Below, piece after piece: positions 44,401 through 57,312 of a stretch of DNA of 64,000 bases (positions are counted from its first letter, which is position 1; the number at the start of each line of letters is the position of its first letter). A model generated the notes under the pieces. That model did no database searches and was not told the origin of the DNA. It saw only the letters and a program-made list of their open reading frames with translations. The stretch covers positions 206,988 through 270,987 of the forward strand of contig SEMN01000638.1 of assembly GCA_005408345.1 (NCBI GenBank), read 5' to 3'. This stretch comes from Macquaria australasica (lineage: Eukaryota; Chordata; Actinopteri; Centrarchiformes; Percichthyidae). The translations under genes were made by a program, and so were the position numbers.

Positions 44401-47375
44401 TAATAGCTTTCTGCGTCTGTGTAATACCATGAGTCACAAAATGCCAACCTGGTCTCAATAGTACACTCTAGCGTCACCAGCTTCCCAGCAGCCCTGCTAC
44501 ACACATGCTTTGCCTAACGTATCTCCCAATTTGCAGATTTATGCATGAAACACAACTTTAGCTCCAAAATGTTAAAATATTCACTTCACACTTGTTTAAA
44601 GTAACTTAAAATCACATATATGGCAGTCTCATCCATTTAGAACTGGAGACATACAGTATATTAACATCTAATAAGCATCTGTATAGTTGAGTTTCCTATT
44701 AATCAGCCAGTAATCCTCCCCAAGTTCATCTGTTCAAACTCCTTCTCATCCAGTTCCTGACCACTGCTTCAACTGGCCAATCGTTTGTTCCCCTCATCCT
44801 CCACTAATCCAACCATGCACTTTTGCATCCATTCATCTCTTAATCTGTGCATCCAAGACTTCCCAGTGTTCTCCCTGCTGGCACTGGTCATGACGCGTTA
44901 ACAGTATTCCCTTTGAATGCCACTCAGCCCTTCCTGGTGTAGCAGCCACTGAAGATCATTAGGGCCCTCATTAAAAGATGATGTAAGACCACTGGAAGGC
45001 CAACGTCTGAGTTCCATCTCACTATATTTCTCTGTCTTGCCTTCTCACACTTACTCAATCACACTTTTACACCCTTCCATCCATCTTTATAATCTGTAAC
45101 CAGAATATGCAAATGGCACGTGGACGTTTGCTGTATTTTCATTAGGTCTAAGATGACTGTGGTGGTAATATAATAGGTAAGATGATATATTGCAAGTGAC
45201 TACTGACACTAGATATTTTCACAAGTCAGACATTAGTGTCATGCTAAATCAATAAAAAATTCAGACCGTCACTGTCAGATTGTACAACACTTGTAATTGA
45301 GCTGACTCGTAATACGAAATAAGCATTCAGGACGAAGGAAACAGTTAGCAGCTGACCTTGGCAGTGATTTCAGGGTCGCCCTGGCTGCTCTCCAAAAGTG
45401 GACCTAATCAGTCACAGTCTTAACAGGCTCAATCATTTTCAAATTTTTGTGTTTATCCAATATTTGTTGATTATATGTGAAACCTAGACAATACTAGATT
45501 TGTTGATATCATTCAGCAGTTTATGTAACTGTCTCAGTTGAAATCTGATATTTAAACTAGACAAAAAAAACTAATAAAAAAAGGGAAACTATTATTATGA
45601 GGAACTGCTCAAGAACTTGATCTTCTGATTCTTTAATTCATTTGATAAATAAGTCGCTGACTATACAGCTCTTTCACTTTTTTTTCCTAAGCTAAGCGGT
45701 TGCATCACCATTCAAATGCACTTCAGTTTGTACGTAAGTAAGTGCAAGGATCTAATTTCCACTGGGGATGGTGGGACACGCCAAAGCCAGGCGCACTTCC
45801 TGGGGGCTTGGCCCTACCTTGTTGCTGGAGGTTGTTGTGGCAGTATGCAGTTTGAAACGAATACCTGCAGACACTACTCAGGGCTGAAAAAAAGATTTTT
45901 GAACTAAGTTTCCTGGCTAAAAAAATAATTTAATTGATATTTTAATTTACAGTTAATATTGTCTTAAAGCTGAATATCAGTCAAACCTAAAACAGTAATG
46001 CACAGTTGTCATTGTAGTAAAAATGCAAATACAACAATAATCTATCAGAAAGTATCACATATCTGAAAAGAAAGTAAAATTGATTTAAAGTAGAGTTCAG
46101 AGTAGAGCAGTACTTCATTGTGCCCCCCCGAAACCAAACCATTCCCTTAAGTGAACGAACATCAGTAAGTGAAGGCATCACCGTTGGTACAGCAACGTTC
46201 AGCGCTGACTGTGACCGTCTTAGTTCAGTACGTTCAGACTGGTGCTCGTCCGAAGCTGTTACTCAGTTCAGTACTAAAGTAGCCTACACATGCTTAGCTA
46301 CAACAGCTTAGCAGTCTATCATTTAAGACAGAGTTATCAGATTATCATTGTTTCTTTAATGAGCTTTTAAAGAGGAAGTAACGTAGTATATATCACAGCT
46401 GAGCGGACAGCGATGCTCTCAGTCACCAGTGAGGAGCTCCACTGCTAAAAGCGTCTGATTCAGTCAGTGTTAATGCTGATTCAGTGTAGTCAGTTCACTT
46501 TGAAGATTTGTTGTTAAAGACTTCTTTGTACATGTACTGAACACACATATTAGTCCAAAGAATGGTTCAGAGTGGCGCAGTCCATCTAAGCCACCTTGAA
46601 TCCCCCTCAATCCCCCCTCAGAGCTACACTGAACACAGGTTGGTTTAGGGTTAATAACAACTCTAAATACGTTCAGAAGAATTGGCTGGCGCACATCACT
46701 GATGAGATAAATTTGTGTTCTGTCAGGGTGTAAAACAAGTCTGTCTCAAGGGCGATACACCTGGAGACAAAACCAAGTGCTGCGGTGTCTAGCAGCAGCC
46801 ATTGAGAGCAAACACTTAGAAGTAAACTCACTGGATACAAAAAGGAAACAAGATGGGATTTAGTTTATTCGTGAGGGTGAACAAGTCAGGCAGCAACCAC
46901 TGGCTTGATGTAGGGCAGCTAGGGAGGGACAGGAAAATGAGAGTAGTAAAACAGCTAGTAGCTTAGGAGATAGCTGCCACTAATCTAAGACCAGATCTTG
47001 TGTTGTGCTCAGAAACACAGCGGGTAGTGTATTTTGTGGAGCTGACAGTAACTTAGGGGGGTGCAATAGAAACAGCCTAAGAGAGGAAAAATCTTACAGA
47101 GCTGGTAGCAGATGGTGGTTTAAATGCTAAAATGTAGTGTAACAGTAGCACAGTAAAGAAGTCATAAAGTCAGAGAACTATCACAGTACTGCTAGTTGCA
47201 CTGCAAGATCTATCTAAAGTTTGCTAACATTAGCTGACATCAGCTACTGGTCATACCAGCACAAGTAAGGCTGTGGCAAGAAAACCCATGAGTACATTAA
47301 ATTAAGATTAGGTACGTTTTATTGCCTTGGAATGTAGTTTGAAAGAAGAAGAATGTGTTAGTTAGTGTTTCTTAA
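44401..47375. other. No recognisable gene
   Basis: A GC-richer patch at 46,090-46,470 contains multiple GTTCAG/CAGTTCAG words (46,197-46,500), possibly a degenerate local repeat. No coding domain is seen. Confidence 0.45.
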
Positions 47376-47485
47376 AGAGCCAGTTCACCCAAATTACAAA
47401 ACTATTGTCTTACTTACCTCTACTGGTGTCTAACCGTGCAGATAGTTTGGGTTTGATTTGCCCAGCTTTTAAGATATACTTCTTT
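47376..47485 (+). repeat. MITE terminus fragment
   Basis: AAAGAGCCAGTTCACCCAAATTACAAAA, then CTTACTTACCTCTACTGGTGTCTA and GTTTGGGTTTGATTTGCCCAGC, match in word order an abundant fish MITE end I recognise. The other terminus was not found. Confidence 0.45.
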
Positions 47486-48355
47486 AGAGGCTAATTATGC
47501 TATTACCATCAGGAGTGTTGATGACTGTGACACCTACTAGAGCCTTGATGTTGAAGATGGATGGGTCGCCTAAACGTTATCCATGATGTCAAAGCATTTT
47601 GTTCTCCTGAGGTGAGCATTTTGCTTTGTTAAAATTTATGTTGTTCCACAATCTTCCAATTTGGTGACCTTTTTTAAGATTTGTTTGCTGTCAGAATAGG
47701 TAGGACTCATGAAGTCATAAAAAGGTCTGTCTGCCTTTGAATAACTGCCTCTACTGTAAAAATGGGAAATATGGAAATGAAGGAACACAATGAAAAAAGA
47801 AACAATTCAGCTGAAGGTCTAACATTAACATGTGCTGTTGGACTTTCTGTCCCTTCTTTAACTGACATTTTGCTTCAGACTGAACTTAAACAAACTTGAA
47901 TGAACTAAATTGTACAGAACTGCAGAGGGAAAAGAACCTGATAGCGCAGTTTTGTTTTGTTTTTTTACCATCATTCTTTGGGACTGAACCTTGACTACTA
48001 AACCATTTAACATAATGAAAACAATCCGACTGTCATTTGGCAATTAAGACCTTGTCGTGTATGTGAAATGTTACTGACTTTTCTATATGGAGCTGCTGCT
48101 ATTATTTCTGAAGGCTGAAGACTTCAGTATCTTTTAAAGAGTAACTTAACCCTAAATTCACTTAAGTCACTAAATTATACATTTAATTGATACTATCAAC
48201 GTTCTATTACATTCTTCCTGTCCGCCAAAGACAGTGGAAATCTCTCTTACATATTGTATCGTCTCTGGCGGTCAACCAAAATTCATAGAACTTTAGTAGC
48301 TCATTTGGAGTTGTAGGTAGTTAGTGTACGCTGGATTTAGATGCATTTTTAGAAA
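47486..48355. other. No recognisable gene
   Basis: No motif recognised. Confidence 0.45.
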
Positions 48356-48800
48356 TGCTAGTAGGTGCCTCTATGGATAGCAATTTTGGTCCGTCTGTCG
48401 GTTAGTCCACCACTTTGGATGGATGGAAGGATGGATTGCCGTCACATTTTGTACAGACATGATACTACTGATATTAGTGATCCTCTGACTTCTCCTCCAG
48501 CGCTAGCAGCAGGTTGACAGTTGTGGTTTGAATTGAAATGCTTTGACAACTGTTAGATGGATTGTGATGAAATGTGGTTCAGACATTCATGTCCCCCTCA
48601 GGACTGTAATGACTTTGGTGATCCTTTAACTTCTCATCTAGCACCATCATCAGGTTGAAATTTTCATTTGCTGTTTATGACCAAAACTAATGACATTCCA
48701 TCAGCTATACTTTGTGTATAGTGCTAATTAATTATAGCGCTAATGCATAGCTTAAACTAAGATGGTGAACACGGTAAACATTACACCTGCTAAACAACAA
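48356..48800 (+). repeat. Dispersed teleost repeat (family A), long copy
   Basis: Same order of words as at 13,461-13,935: TCCACCACTTTGGATGG, TTGTACAGACAT, GATCCTCTGACTTCTCC, GATTGTGATGAAATG, CTTTGGTGATCC and CTAGCACCATCATCAGG, then the GTGCTAATTAATTATAGCGC tail. The two long copies define the full-length consensus of this family in the window. Confidence 0.7.
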
Positions 48801-49925
48801 CTACTACTTCACTCCTTAACATTGGGAGGAAAAACAAGCAGAACAAAGTAGTTTTGATACTGAAGATGCTACACCCATCTTTCTTCAGTCTGTTGCACTC
48901 CAGTGGTCAACGTAAAACACAGCACTGTCTGTGTGATTGTAGTTTTTTCCAAGAAACGACAAAGCAAATGTAGTGGACTGTGCATTATTGTGTTAAATTA
49001 CCAAAATGGACATATACTTGTTCAAATCAAAATATACAGATTATTACTTTTCTGCAGTAGAGAGTACTGTATGACAATGCAGCAGCGGTGTGAGCTGACA
49101 CCAGAGCTAAACAATAAGTGAAAAAGTGCTGAGGAGGCATTTGGACTGTGGCTTCATTGTCGTCCGTATATGAAATGAACAAAGAGATAACACCTGATAC
49201 GATCCTTCTTATTTATAACACTGCAAACAAACCATGATGCAAATATCAAAGGTATATTATACATTTTGCTTGCATGTGGTAGCTGCCTGCGACGCACTGC
49301 CTCGGCTGCTTTTTGTATCCCTTGTTGTATTTGTTTTGTTACTTGGAAATACATTACATATTCACATTTCTGCGGCAAGAGAATCCTTTGAATATTAGCA
49401 AGGCAGGAAGCTGTCTGACTTGATCAAATATTGCCCTGCAGTCATTTCTTTATACAAGCCAGGGCCTTATTTCTGATTCACTCTATGCTTTGTCAAGAAA
49501 GGAGCAAAAGAGAATATGTACTGTATATGTGTGTATAAGAGTATAAGAGTGTGTGCATGTTTGTACTAGAGCAGGGTGCAAATGGAGGCCCAGGGCATCC
49601 TTTCACAATATCTCCTGTTCCTACACACAAATTAGACATAACTATCTGCTATCAGAAGTAAAAATTTGGACAATTGTCATTGCAGTTATATGACGGTTTG
49701 TCTTGTTTTTCTGAGCTCTGAGCTCCTATTGGCTTTACACAACAACACCTGCAAGAGATCCTCCAACAGAAGTACCAGAAACTGAGAAAGGAGCCTGAAA
49801 CCAATTACAAACTAATAGCAAAACCACTTGGTGCAGCCGAATCCTATTTAAGATAAGTTGACATGTACTAGCAGAACTGTGGTAGTTAAGTTAATGCTAA
49901 ATCTGCTTTTTGAATTGGTAAACTA
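48801..49925. other. No recognisable gene
   Basis: A weak microsatellite-like GTGTATAAGAGTATAAGAGTGTG lies at about 49,531-49,553. No coding evidence. Confidence 0.45.
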
Positions 49926-49929
49926 CATG

Positions 49930-50425
49930 TACAGCCAGTGTATTATACTATGAGTCGATTCTGGTCCCAAACAATGGCACCAAGACCCTTTAGAGGAGGT
50001 AGTCTGGTTCCAATCGACTCTGGAGCGGTTTGTTTGTGGTGGGAACATGATCCAACCTTGATCCGACCCAACTACGCGGTATACTCCACAAGTTTGAGCT
50101 AAACGGCTCCTGTAGTCAGATGTGCTTTGCATTCTGGGATGCGCCAGAGCACGCAAACTGTTTGTATGTTTCTCTCACAGAAATATGCACTAGTCCAGAA
50201 CACAGGACCTTCTTCCTGTATTTACTTTCTTGCGCCCAGACACATCTGACCAATAAGCGGAGCAAACATTCTCACGTGGTTTGCAGTGACACATTTTAGT
50301 TTGCTTGAATTTTCCTCTGTGTGAAAAGAAACCAAACCAAGGGGAAAACGCTCCAAGTTTATAAACTCATCACCTGATTTGGACCAGAGCAAACCAACTA
50401 TAGGTGTGAAAAAGCCCAGAGAAAA
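49930..50425. mobile_element. Probable hAT-type MITE
   Basis: The right end, read inverted, gives GGGCTTTTTCACACCTATAG, TTTGCTCTGGTCCAAATC and CCTTGGTTTGGTTTCTTTTC, words I know from a common fish MITE. The left part holds GGTTCCAATCGACTCTGGAGC and TTTGTTTGTGGTGGGAAC. The target duplication was not found, and the left edge is a guess. Confidence 0.4.
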
Positions 50426-51862
50426 ATAAATAATAAAAATGTTGTGATAATTTGACCGTTTTATACTTGTGTTCTTTTGATTTAGGGCTGTCAGGTCTGT
50501 CTCCTGACATGTAAGATGTTAAGTTTGAACATCGTCAAACCCACGAAGGACCCATGACTAAAAGCATACAAGGAAACAAAGAAAAATGTCAAGGACCCTC
50601 AAAAACAATGAAAAAATACAACAAAGACACAAAAGGTTTTGTAATTAAATAATACAGTGTATGTGTGCGTAATGTGCAACAATTGAGGCAACAGTTCATT
50701 CATTGCAGAAGAAGAAAACCAAACCAAAGCAAACCAAAAGAGTCCCAAATTGTATAATTTACCACACTCACTTATATAATAAAAACTATAATTTCCTATA
50801 GAAAAGCAACTTTGATTACCTGTCCCACTGCTTCTTGGAATGGAGCTGGAACACTGCTGGTTGGATCTGTGTTGGCCACGTTGGCCCTCATCCACAGTGA
50901 CCAACCCGGGGGTGAGGTGTTTTGAGGGGAAGGGGCAGGGACTGAGCTGTAGTTCATTGCATCCACCGCTGATGTGACAGATGATGCTTACCTGGAGAGC
51001 TGACCGGTTCCATCTGTAACATGTCAAAGCTGGAGCACTGGACGTCCAAGAAACCTTGCTTGTCTGGGGTTCCAGTCAGACCATGACCACCTCTGCCCTT
51101 TAGAGATGCCCTGCCCTGTGACGGCATGTGACAATGTTCCCTTCTGCTCTCCAACTCATTCTTTTCTTGGGCCTCTACAGGTGTGGGCTCCAGGGAGGCC
51201 AGCAGGAAGTCTGTAGTTTGAGCCATACTGCTTGTCAAAAGCTGTCCTTTACCTTTCACCTGACTGGCAGTGCACTGAACCTTTCTGCCATTCTTGTGAA
51301 GAGGTGGCCCACCTGATTGTCCAACCAGGTGCAACCCATGGGTGCAGGCCCACACACCAGATGCTCACTTGTGAGCTCCCCCTCTCACACACCAGCAGCT
51401 CTGTGTGAGAGACACAATCTACAGTTAGCCTGCTTTTTATACACGGTACGGCTGCTGCTGCCACAGTTGGGGGGGGGGGGTCAACATATTCAATAGACTT
51501 TGGGGTATTGCCTATTTCATCATGGTTAGGGAGGGATATCCCATATCTGATAGTAAGGAATAAATATTCAATCATATCCTTTCATCAACTTTGAGAAATC
51601 CATATGTTCCTTACAAAATACACTGTCTCTTTTATGTACAGAAGAGCTTCTAGATAGTTCAGTGTCTTTATTGTATTTCCCCTCCCAGCTCCTGAATGTG
51701 TGTTTGGTTTTTCACTGTTGCCTGATTGTAAGTGTATGGTTGATGTGATATGGACTGCACTGTCCATGTGAAGCATGTCCCAGTGAGCTCCGATTAACTT
51801 CCACAAACTCGCAGTGTTAACAGGCACTTGGGTGCTGGGGCAGTTGTTGGAAATACATCACA
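50426..51862. other. No gene; possible LINE-related repeat and poly-G
   Basis: GGTGCAACCCATGGGTGCAGG and CACACACCAGATGCTCAC (51,329-51,370) resemble a dispersed fish repeat. A minus-strand 133-codon frame over 50,954-51,355 has no domain. Ten G occur at 51,471-51,480. Confidence 0.35.
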
Positions 51863-52318
51863 CAAGTAGGCATTGGAGGAAAGTAAGTACATTTACTCAA
51901 GTACTGTACTTAAGTACACATTTAAGAAAATTGTACTTTACTTGTGTTTCCATTTTATGCAGCTTTCTACTTCTACTCCACTACATCTCAGAGGGAAATA
52001 TTGCACTTTTTACTCCACTACTTGTGTCAGCTTTAGTTACTTTTCAGATTGCAATATCTCATCCCCTTCCTGTTCAGTGAAAACCACGTATCTCCAAACT
52101 TGGTGATTTTAAATGTTAAATTGTTGATGTTAAACTCTTTAAAAATACTGACAGGGACCATTTTACTGCAACATGACTACATTAACACTAGAAACTTTAA
52201 TACTTACATACTTCTTGAGGAAGGTTTTTACTTGTAGTGGAGTATTTTCACATTGTGGAATTAGTACTTACTTACTGTAGTAAAGGATCTGAATACTTCT
52301 TACACCACTGCAAGTAGG
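51863..52318. mobile_element. hAT MITE with perfect CAAGTAGG target duplication
   Basis: Element 51,871-52,310 (440 bp). Ends are CATTGGAGGAAAGTAAGTAC and, reverse complemented, CAGTGGTGTAAGAAGTA. The 8-bp duplication CAAGTAGG lies at 51,863-51,870 and 52,311-52,318. CAGTGG-type termini and an 8-bp duplication are hAT hallmarks. The interior (TTACTCAAGTACTGTACTTAAG, CTTCTACTCCACTACATCTC) is a common non-coding teleost repeat. Confidence 0.92.
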
Positions 52319-52359
52319 CATTTGACTAATCACAAATACTGCAAGCCTGCTTACTGGGA

Positions 52360-52510
52360 CAACTCTCTACGTCCAACCTGGCCTGGGAATGCCTTGGGAT
52401 CACCCAAGCTGAAGCGGAATACGCAGCTGGTAGTTGGGTATCTGGGGTACTCAGCCTGATATCACCATGACCTAGAACAGGATGGCAGAAAATGGACTGT
52501 CCCTAAGTGG
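52360..52510 (+). mobile_element. LINE 3'-end fragment (RTE/Rex-like)
   Basis: GGCCTGGGAATGCCTTGGGATC, GCTGGTAGTTGGGTATCTGGGG, ACTCAGCC and GGCAGAAAATGGA appear in the order of a widespread fish LINE 3' end that normally closes with an (ATGG)n tail. No frame remains. Confidence 0.55.
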
Positions 52511-54338
52511 CAAAGTGTAGTGTCCCACATGTATCATTTTTAAATGGACACTAAACCATAAAAACATTAAACTTTGTAACTATTAGCAGCATTATGGAGG
52601 ACAAAGGGAATCCTGATTACTTTGTCTACTCTAATCCAGCTTCCCAATAACATTCAGATTTGTTGATGAAGTCTGGAGTTAAGGAAAGGACAAGTTCTTC
52701 TTTCTTTTCTTGGACCATCTCTTATTACTGTTTTGGGAAGGTGCTGTGCATGGAAAGTGTTTGGAGAACATTATTTCCATGTCCTCACATCCCCTGCAGT
52801 TTCTAAATATATTATCACATTGATAGAAGCCAGGATAAATATACGGAATATAGTTTGAGCCTCTCCACTTTCCCTTTAGCCATTTCGTCCTTTTCTCCTT
52901 CTCCATTCTCCCCATTTTCCTCTCACCTTCCCTCTATTACTGCAGGCCTCTGACACAGCCAATTTAAAGGCAACTAAAATATTTCTATCCCGCATTAAGG
53001 GTCCGTGCCTCGGATGGGTGACCATGATGTGGAGTCTTGTTAGTGTCTCAGCCTCGGGGGGTCTCGCACAGGTGGGAAACCATCAAGATGAATATGCGGC
53101 GACAACAGCAACCATATAGCTGCACGCCTGCTTTCAGTTTACATCTGCTCCCTGTTACTCTCCAAGCCCAAGAACATAATGAGCACAAACAACTCAGAGG
53201 AAAATGAGATAAATGAGGGCTATAATTGTGTTTGGAATTGCAATTACTGTTATCACAGCCCTTTGTTGCAGGGATTTAATGTATCCAGATGTGTAAATGG
53301 GAAAGACTGCCATTGTCTGAGTGGACTGGATCAACCCTACTCTGAGCTTCCAGCTCTATCGACTTGTAATTACTGATTTTTATTGACCAACCACAGCTGG
53401 TACTGAGAAATAACCGGCAGTCCCAGACTTTGCAGTCCTGAGACGACTCCTGTAGCCTCCAGGTATGTTCGCTGACTGCAAAGACACTGAGCAAGACAAT
53501 CTCACAGTAGGGGAGAGTCACTATTTTTACATTTTGCTCATTTACCCATAAAATGTAGAGCCCAGGACTATTAAAATGTAACATCAGACTTGTCAAAGAT
53601 GAATACTCAATGTAATAACCATCAACCATCCATGAATGATTCGTGCTGCATATAACGTACAATGTGGTTTGTTTGTCCCTGCACATATGTTACGACCACA
53701 AAAATCCTCAGAATATGAAACAAGGTTCTTTCTTAAAGGGCCACGTCACCAATTCTACTCAGTTTACTCGTCACGATGAAACTGCACCTATAAGAACAGC
53801 TGGAAGAGCTTCCTAAAGTCTGTCAAACTAACGCTGAAGATGTCACCAGGGTTTTTTACTAGGCAGGGAGGGTCCATGGAAAAATGCAAGTTGAGGAATT
53901 GTTGCATCCAGCTTTTATGAAGCCTGACCCATACTAATGGCTAACAATCAGAATACCTTGGCTTCTACTGCAAAGGATTTCCACCATTAATATTCTGTTT
54001 CATACAAATCCCCCCAAGTTTATGAAAGTGCAATACTAAATGTCTGCAGTATCCTGTTAATGAACCAAGTATGTGAGCAAAGGACCAACTGAGGAATGTT
54101 GGGTTTGTCTCTCAACAGATAAGCTTTTACATGACAATAAGCAAACAACACAGGCCAATCTGGTGTGTGCTCATTATAAAGGCACAAGCGGCTGTTTCTT
54201 TGCCATTGATCGCTAATTTACTAAAGATACAACCCGCTTTGCGTAGCATCTTGTAAATGTACCACGGCAACAAAAGCACATTGTGTTCCTTCAACAATAG
54301 GGAGCTGATTTCCCACCCTGCTTCCAGGCTCAAATGTT
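52511..54338. other. No recognisable gene
   Basis: The part 52,940-53,380 is repeat-free by eye and could be single-copy conserved DNA. A 136-codon minus frame at 53,276-53,686 has no recognisable domain. Confidence 0.4.
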
Positions 54339-55236
54339 TCACTAGCTTGAGATGGGCAGTATTTCTGATATTTGTATTTGACAGGGCTGAAAAAAATTCA
54401 AATGTAATTTGTAACAAGGTACTTTAGAGTAGAGTAATTTTGCATTTTCAAAATACTAAAAATATTTTCTCCATGACTCATAAACCATAAAAAACAAGAC
54501 CAAGTAAACACTTAGCATATAGTTGGACCATGTATGAAACTCTAGAGGGCTTTTAATTTGAAACAAAGGCCTCATTCAACCCAACAAAACATAGCAAAAC
54601 GTTTATTTAAACGGAAACGGTGGTGCATTGAACACCCTGTTGTGTTAGGCAAGCGTTGCAACTATGGCAGCTGAGAAGGCCATTCTTTGAGTTCTTTTCG
54701 AATACGGTGGGGTTTATATACACGTCGCTCTGACACACCTACCAGACTAGAGAAAACATACCTCAAAGAAGTGTTGCACACTGTTTGAGGAAAAAAGTAG
54801 TTCAACCCGGAAACCAGAGCAAAACGATGCACACTGTTTTCATATCGAACTGCCTGAGAGCTTTTAATTTGAAACAGATACAGGAGGTGGCAGCATTTGG
54901 CTAACCAATGGTGTAACTTTATCACTCAGTCACGGCTCAGGCGGTTAACACCAGAAATATTTTGCACTTCCTGTTCTTCCTTCCTGTAGGGTTCAAACTC
55001 TCACCAGAGCCTTGTGTACATTATAAATATCTGAATGTTCTGCCATGTTGTACACATTCAGAATGCCCAATGTTACAAATGTATTTTCCTGTATTTCGAA
55101 AATACAAAATACATGTATTTTATCTTGATACATTTTCTGGCACCAGTATTTTGTATTTAATTTGGATACATTTATTTGAGGGGTATTTTGTAAAAAGATA
55201 CATTTTGATGTATCTTTGTCCATCTCTGTCGCTAGC
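54339..55236. mobile_element. hAT-type MITE with 8-bp target duplication
   Basis: Element 54,347-55,228 (882 bp). Left end TTGAGATGGGCAGTATTT; reverse-complemented right end CAGAGATGGACAAAGATAC. Flanking words TCACTAGC (54,339-54,346) and TCGCTAGC (55,229-55,236) differ at one base, consistent with an aged 8-bp duplication. Inner parts contain GTATTTTGTA/TACAAAATAC words. No transposase. Confidence 0.75.
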
Positions 55237-56661
55237 CTTTGTTCCACATGTATTTTTTTCCATGTATTAAAAGAGCTGTAAGCCTTTCCACTTTGTATCA
55301 GTGGCCAACCACGTTATTGCAACTAAAAAAATCTTCTGTGGCGCGTGGAGCACTTTCCCCACACATCTGTAAAGATGTTGACAGGACACCTCCAACTGCA
55401 AGCAAGGTCAGTTATTTCTTTTTGTATTTTTTATTTTGAATCTATGAAGGTTAAATATTTATAAAACCTTCCCGGAATCTCGAGAGAATCTGTGGGATGG
55501 CCCGGGGAGCTCAAGGAAAGAGACACTAATGTATATACATACATGATTTTTGCAAAAAGCTGAAAAGTCATACTGGGGTTCTGAGCTCAATTTTAAGATA
55601 TAACAATGATTTCAGTTAGCATTCAACAACTACATTTCCCATGAGGTTTTGAAAGATGGCTTAATGGCTAAAAGTTATATACTGTATGTAGCCTAAAAAT
55701 TGGAATTCAGTACAGCCTTTATGCCAAATCACATGTTAACCAGCAGGCAAAGCCACTGCCTGGTCTTCATCTTCTTCCCTCTGTAAAACACCACTGACAG
55801 AGTCACCAGTGACAAAGAGAGAATCCAGTTATCTCTAACTATCAATGTGCCATTAGTGACTGAACTTGAAACGTGACTATTTCCTCTGAATATGGTCTTA
55901 CTCTCTGAGTTGCAGTGATCACTACTTCTCTGTCATGCTGCCACTAAAACTTAAATATGTTCTCTTACTGCTAGAACTATAACCTACGTCTATCCACCTA
56001 TAGCCTCGAATTCTGTAACCAATCACCTTTACTTTCTTTTAGTGTGGCATATCAACTCCCCTTGCAAATAACTGCTCTTTTGTATTCATAGTTTTATTTT
56101 ACTTATACATTTAGTATATTGTTATAGAATGCTGCACCTTTGCTTTTGTGTGTTGTCCTGCTATAGTAACAACCTGGGGTGTAGTGGAGGCTAAAAAGTA
56201 CATAAATGCTGTTTACCCACCTCTCAAACCTGAAATAGAGTTTACTCTGATCTCCTGGGGTGTTTATGATTTCAAGGGTCACTTCACAGTTCACTGTCTT
56301 ACACTGTCTTTTGTAAGTTTACTTGTTTTATCCACCATATGTGAGCACAGAGCAGCCATCCACCTTCTACACACTCTCCCTAGGAGGAGAATGCAGAAAA
56401 GGCATTGATTCTGCTGATTCTGAGGGGCGGATGGATAAGAGAGGATGCACGTCTGACAGTTTTTGAAATATGATGCATCATTAATAAGCTGTTCAATAAA
56501 AGCCCACAAAAAGCTAACAAAAACGTACAAACCGGCCCTTATCTACAACTGACATTTCCCTGATCCACACTGTTAGAGCTTAAAGAGCAGTTTTAACCAA
56601 GTGAATGTAAGAATTGTTGATGTTGCAGAAATCCCACAGTAACATCAGCTCATATTGTAAT
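55237..56661. other. No recognisable gene
   Basis: No motif recognised; frames under 90 codons. Confidence 0.45.
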
Positions 56662-56669
56662 CTTGCTAT

Positions 56670-56961
56670 CAGTGGAGGTTGCTGCTCCTCCTCTATTTTT
56701 GAGAGGCAGAGGGAGATCCAAATATAAAAAAGAGTAACTGGCTGAAATGATACCAAATCTCAGTATCATTTATAAAATCTTTTTTCTCTCTTGGAAAAAA
56801 TTCCATTATTGAAATTCTAATTGAAAAGTTTAAACAGCGACACCTGCACGGCAGGCAGCAGGGCAAAGGGCAGTCTGTGTGAAATGTGTGTGGGGATCTC
56901 TTATATTAATTTAATGTACTTCATTTTTCTTTCATGCTAATCTATTATTGGTCAAAAACAC
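56670..56961. mobile_element. Possible hAT terminus
   Basis: CAGTGGAGGTTGCTGCTCC is a hAT-like start facing right. It may be the far end of the transposon whose transposase lies at 57.6-60.5 kb, with the Gypsy fragment between. The 8-mers beside this end (CTTGCTAT) and beside the right end at 61,006 (ATGCCTCA) differ, so the link is unproven. Confidence 0.3.
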
Positions 56962-57312
56962 TGTAGCGTACCCACTGCTACCCTCCCCTGGGCCCGCCAA
57001 CAGAGACACACACACACACTGTTCTCGGGTATAACCCGTAGGTTTCTTTAATCACGCTTATCTGCCCGGGCTCTCTCTCTCGCTCCACCCGCGCACTCCC
57101 ACGGCTGTGGTCCTCTGTCCGGCGTGTCGTCGTGTCGTTCATCCAGGCCAACTGCACTCCCGTCCTCAGGGCTGCTACTGCTTAAGAAGCACACACATCA
57201 ACCCCTGATGCGCTGCACCTGTGCCTCCCCGGGCGACCCGCCCCGAGCTCCAGAGCCACTCCCCCACTTCTCCCTCTCTGCAGCCACGCTCCAACCACGC
57301 CCCACCACCACA
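56962..57312 (-). mobile_element. Ty3/Gypsy LTR
   Basis: On the minus strand it starts TGTGGTGGTGGGGCGTGG at 57,312 and ends GGGTACGCTACA at 56,962, giving TG...CA ends. A purine-rich GGCGGTGGGGGTA directly precedes it. GATTAAAGAAACC near 57,050 can serve as poly(A) signal. Word order parallels the LTR at 32,295. Confidence 0.7.

Noticed and set aside
50954..51355. 133-codon minus-strand frame as a gene
   Set aside because: Its ends overlap text resembling a dispersed repeat, and no protein family is recognisable.
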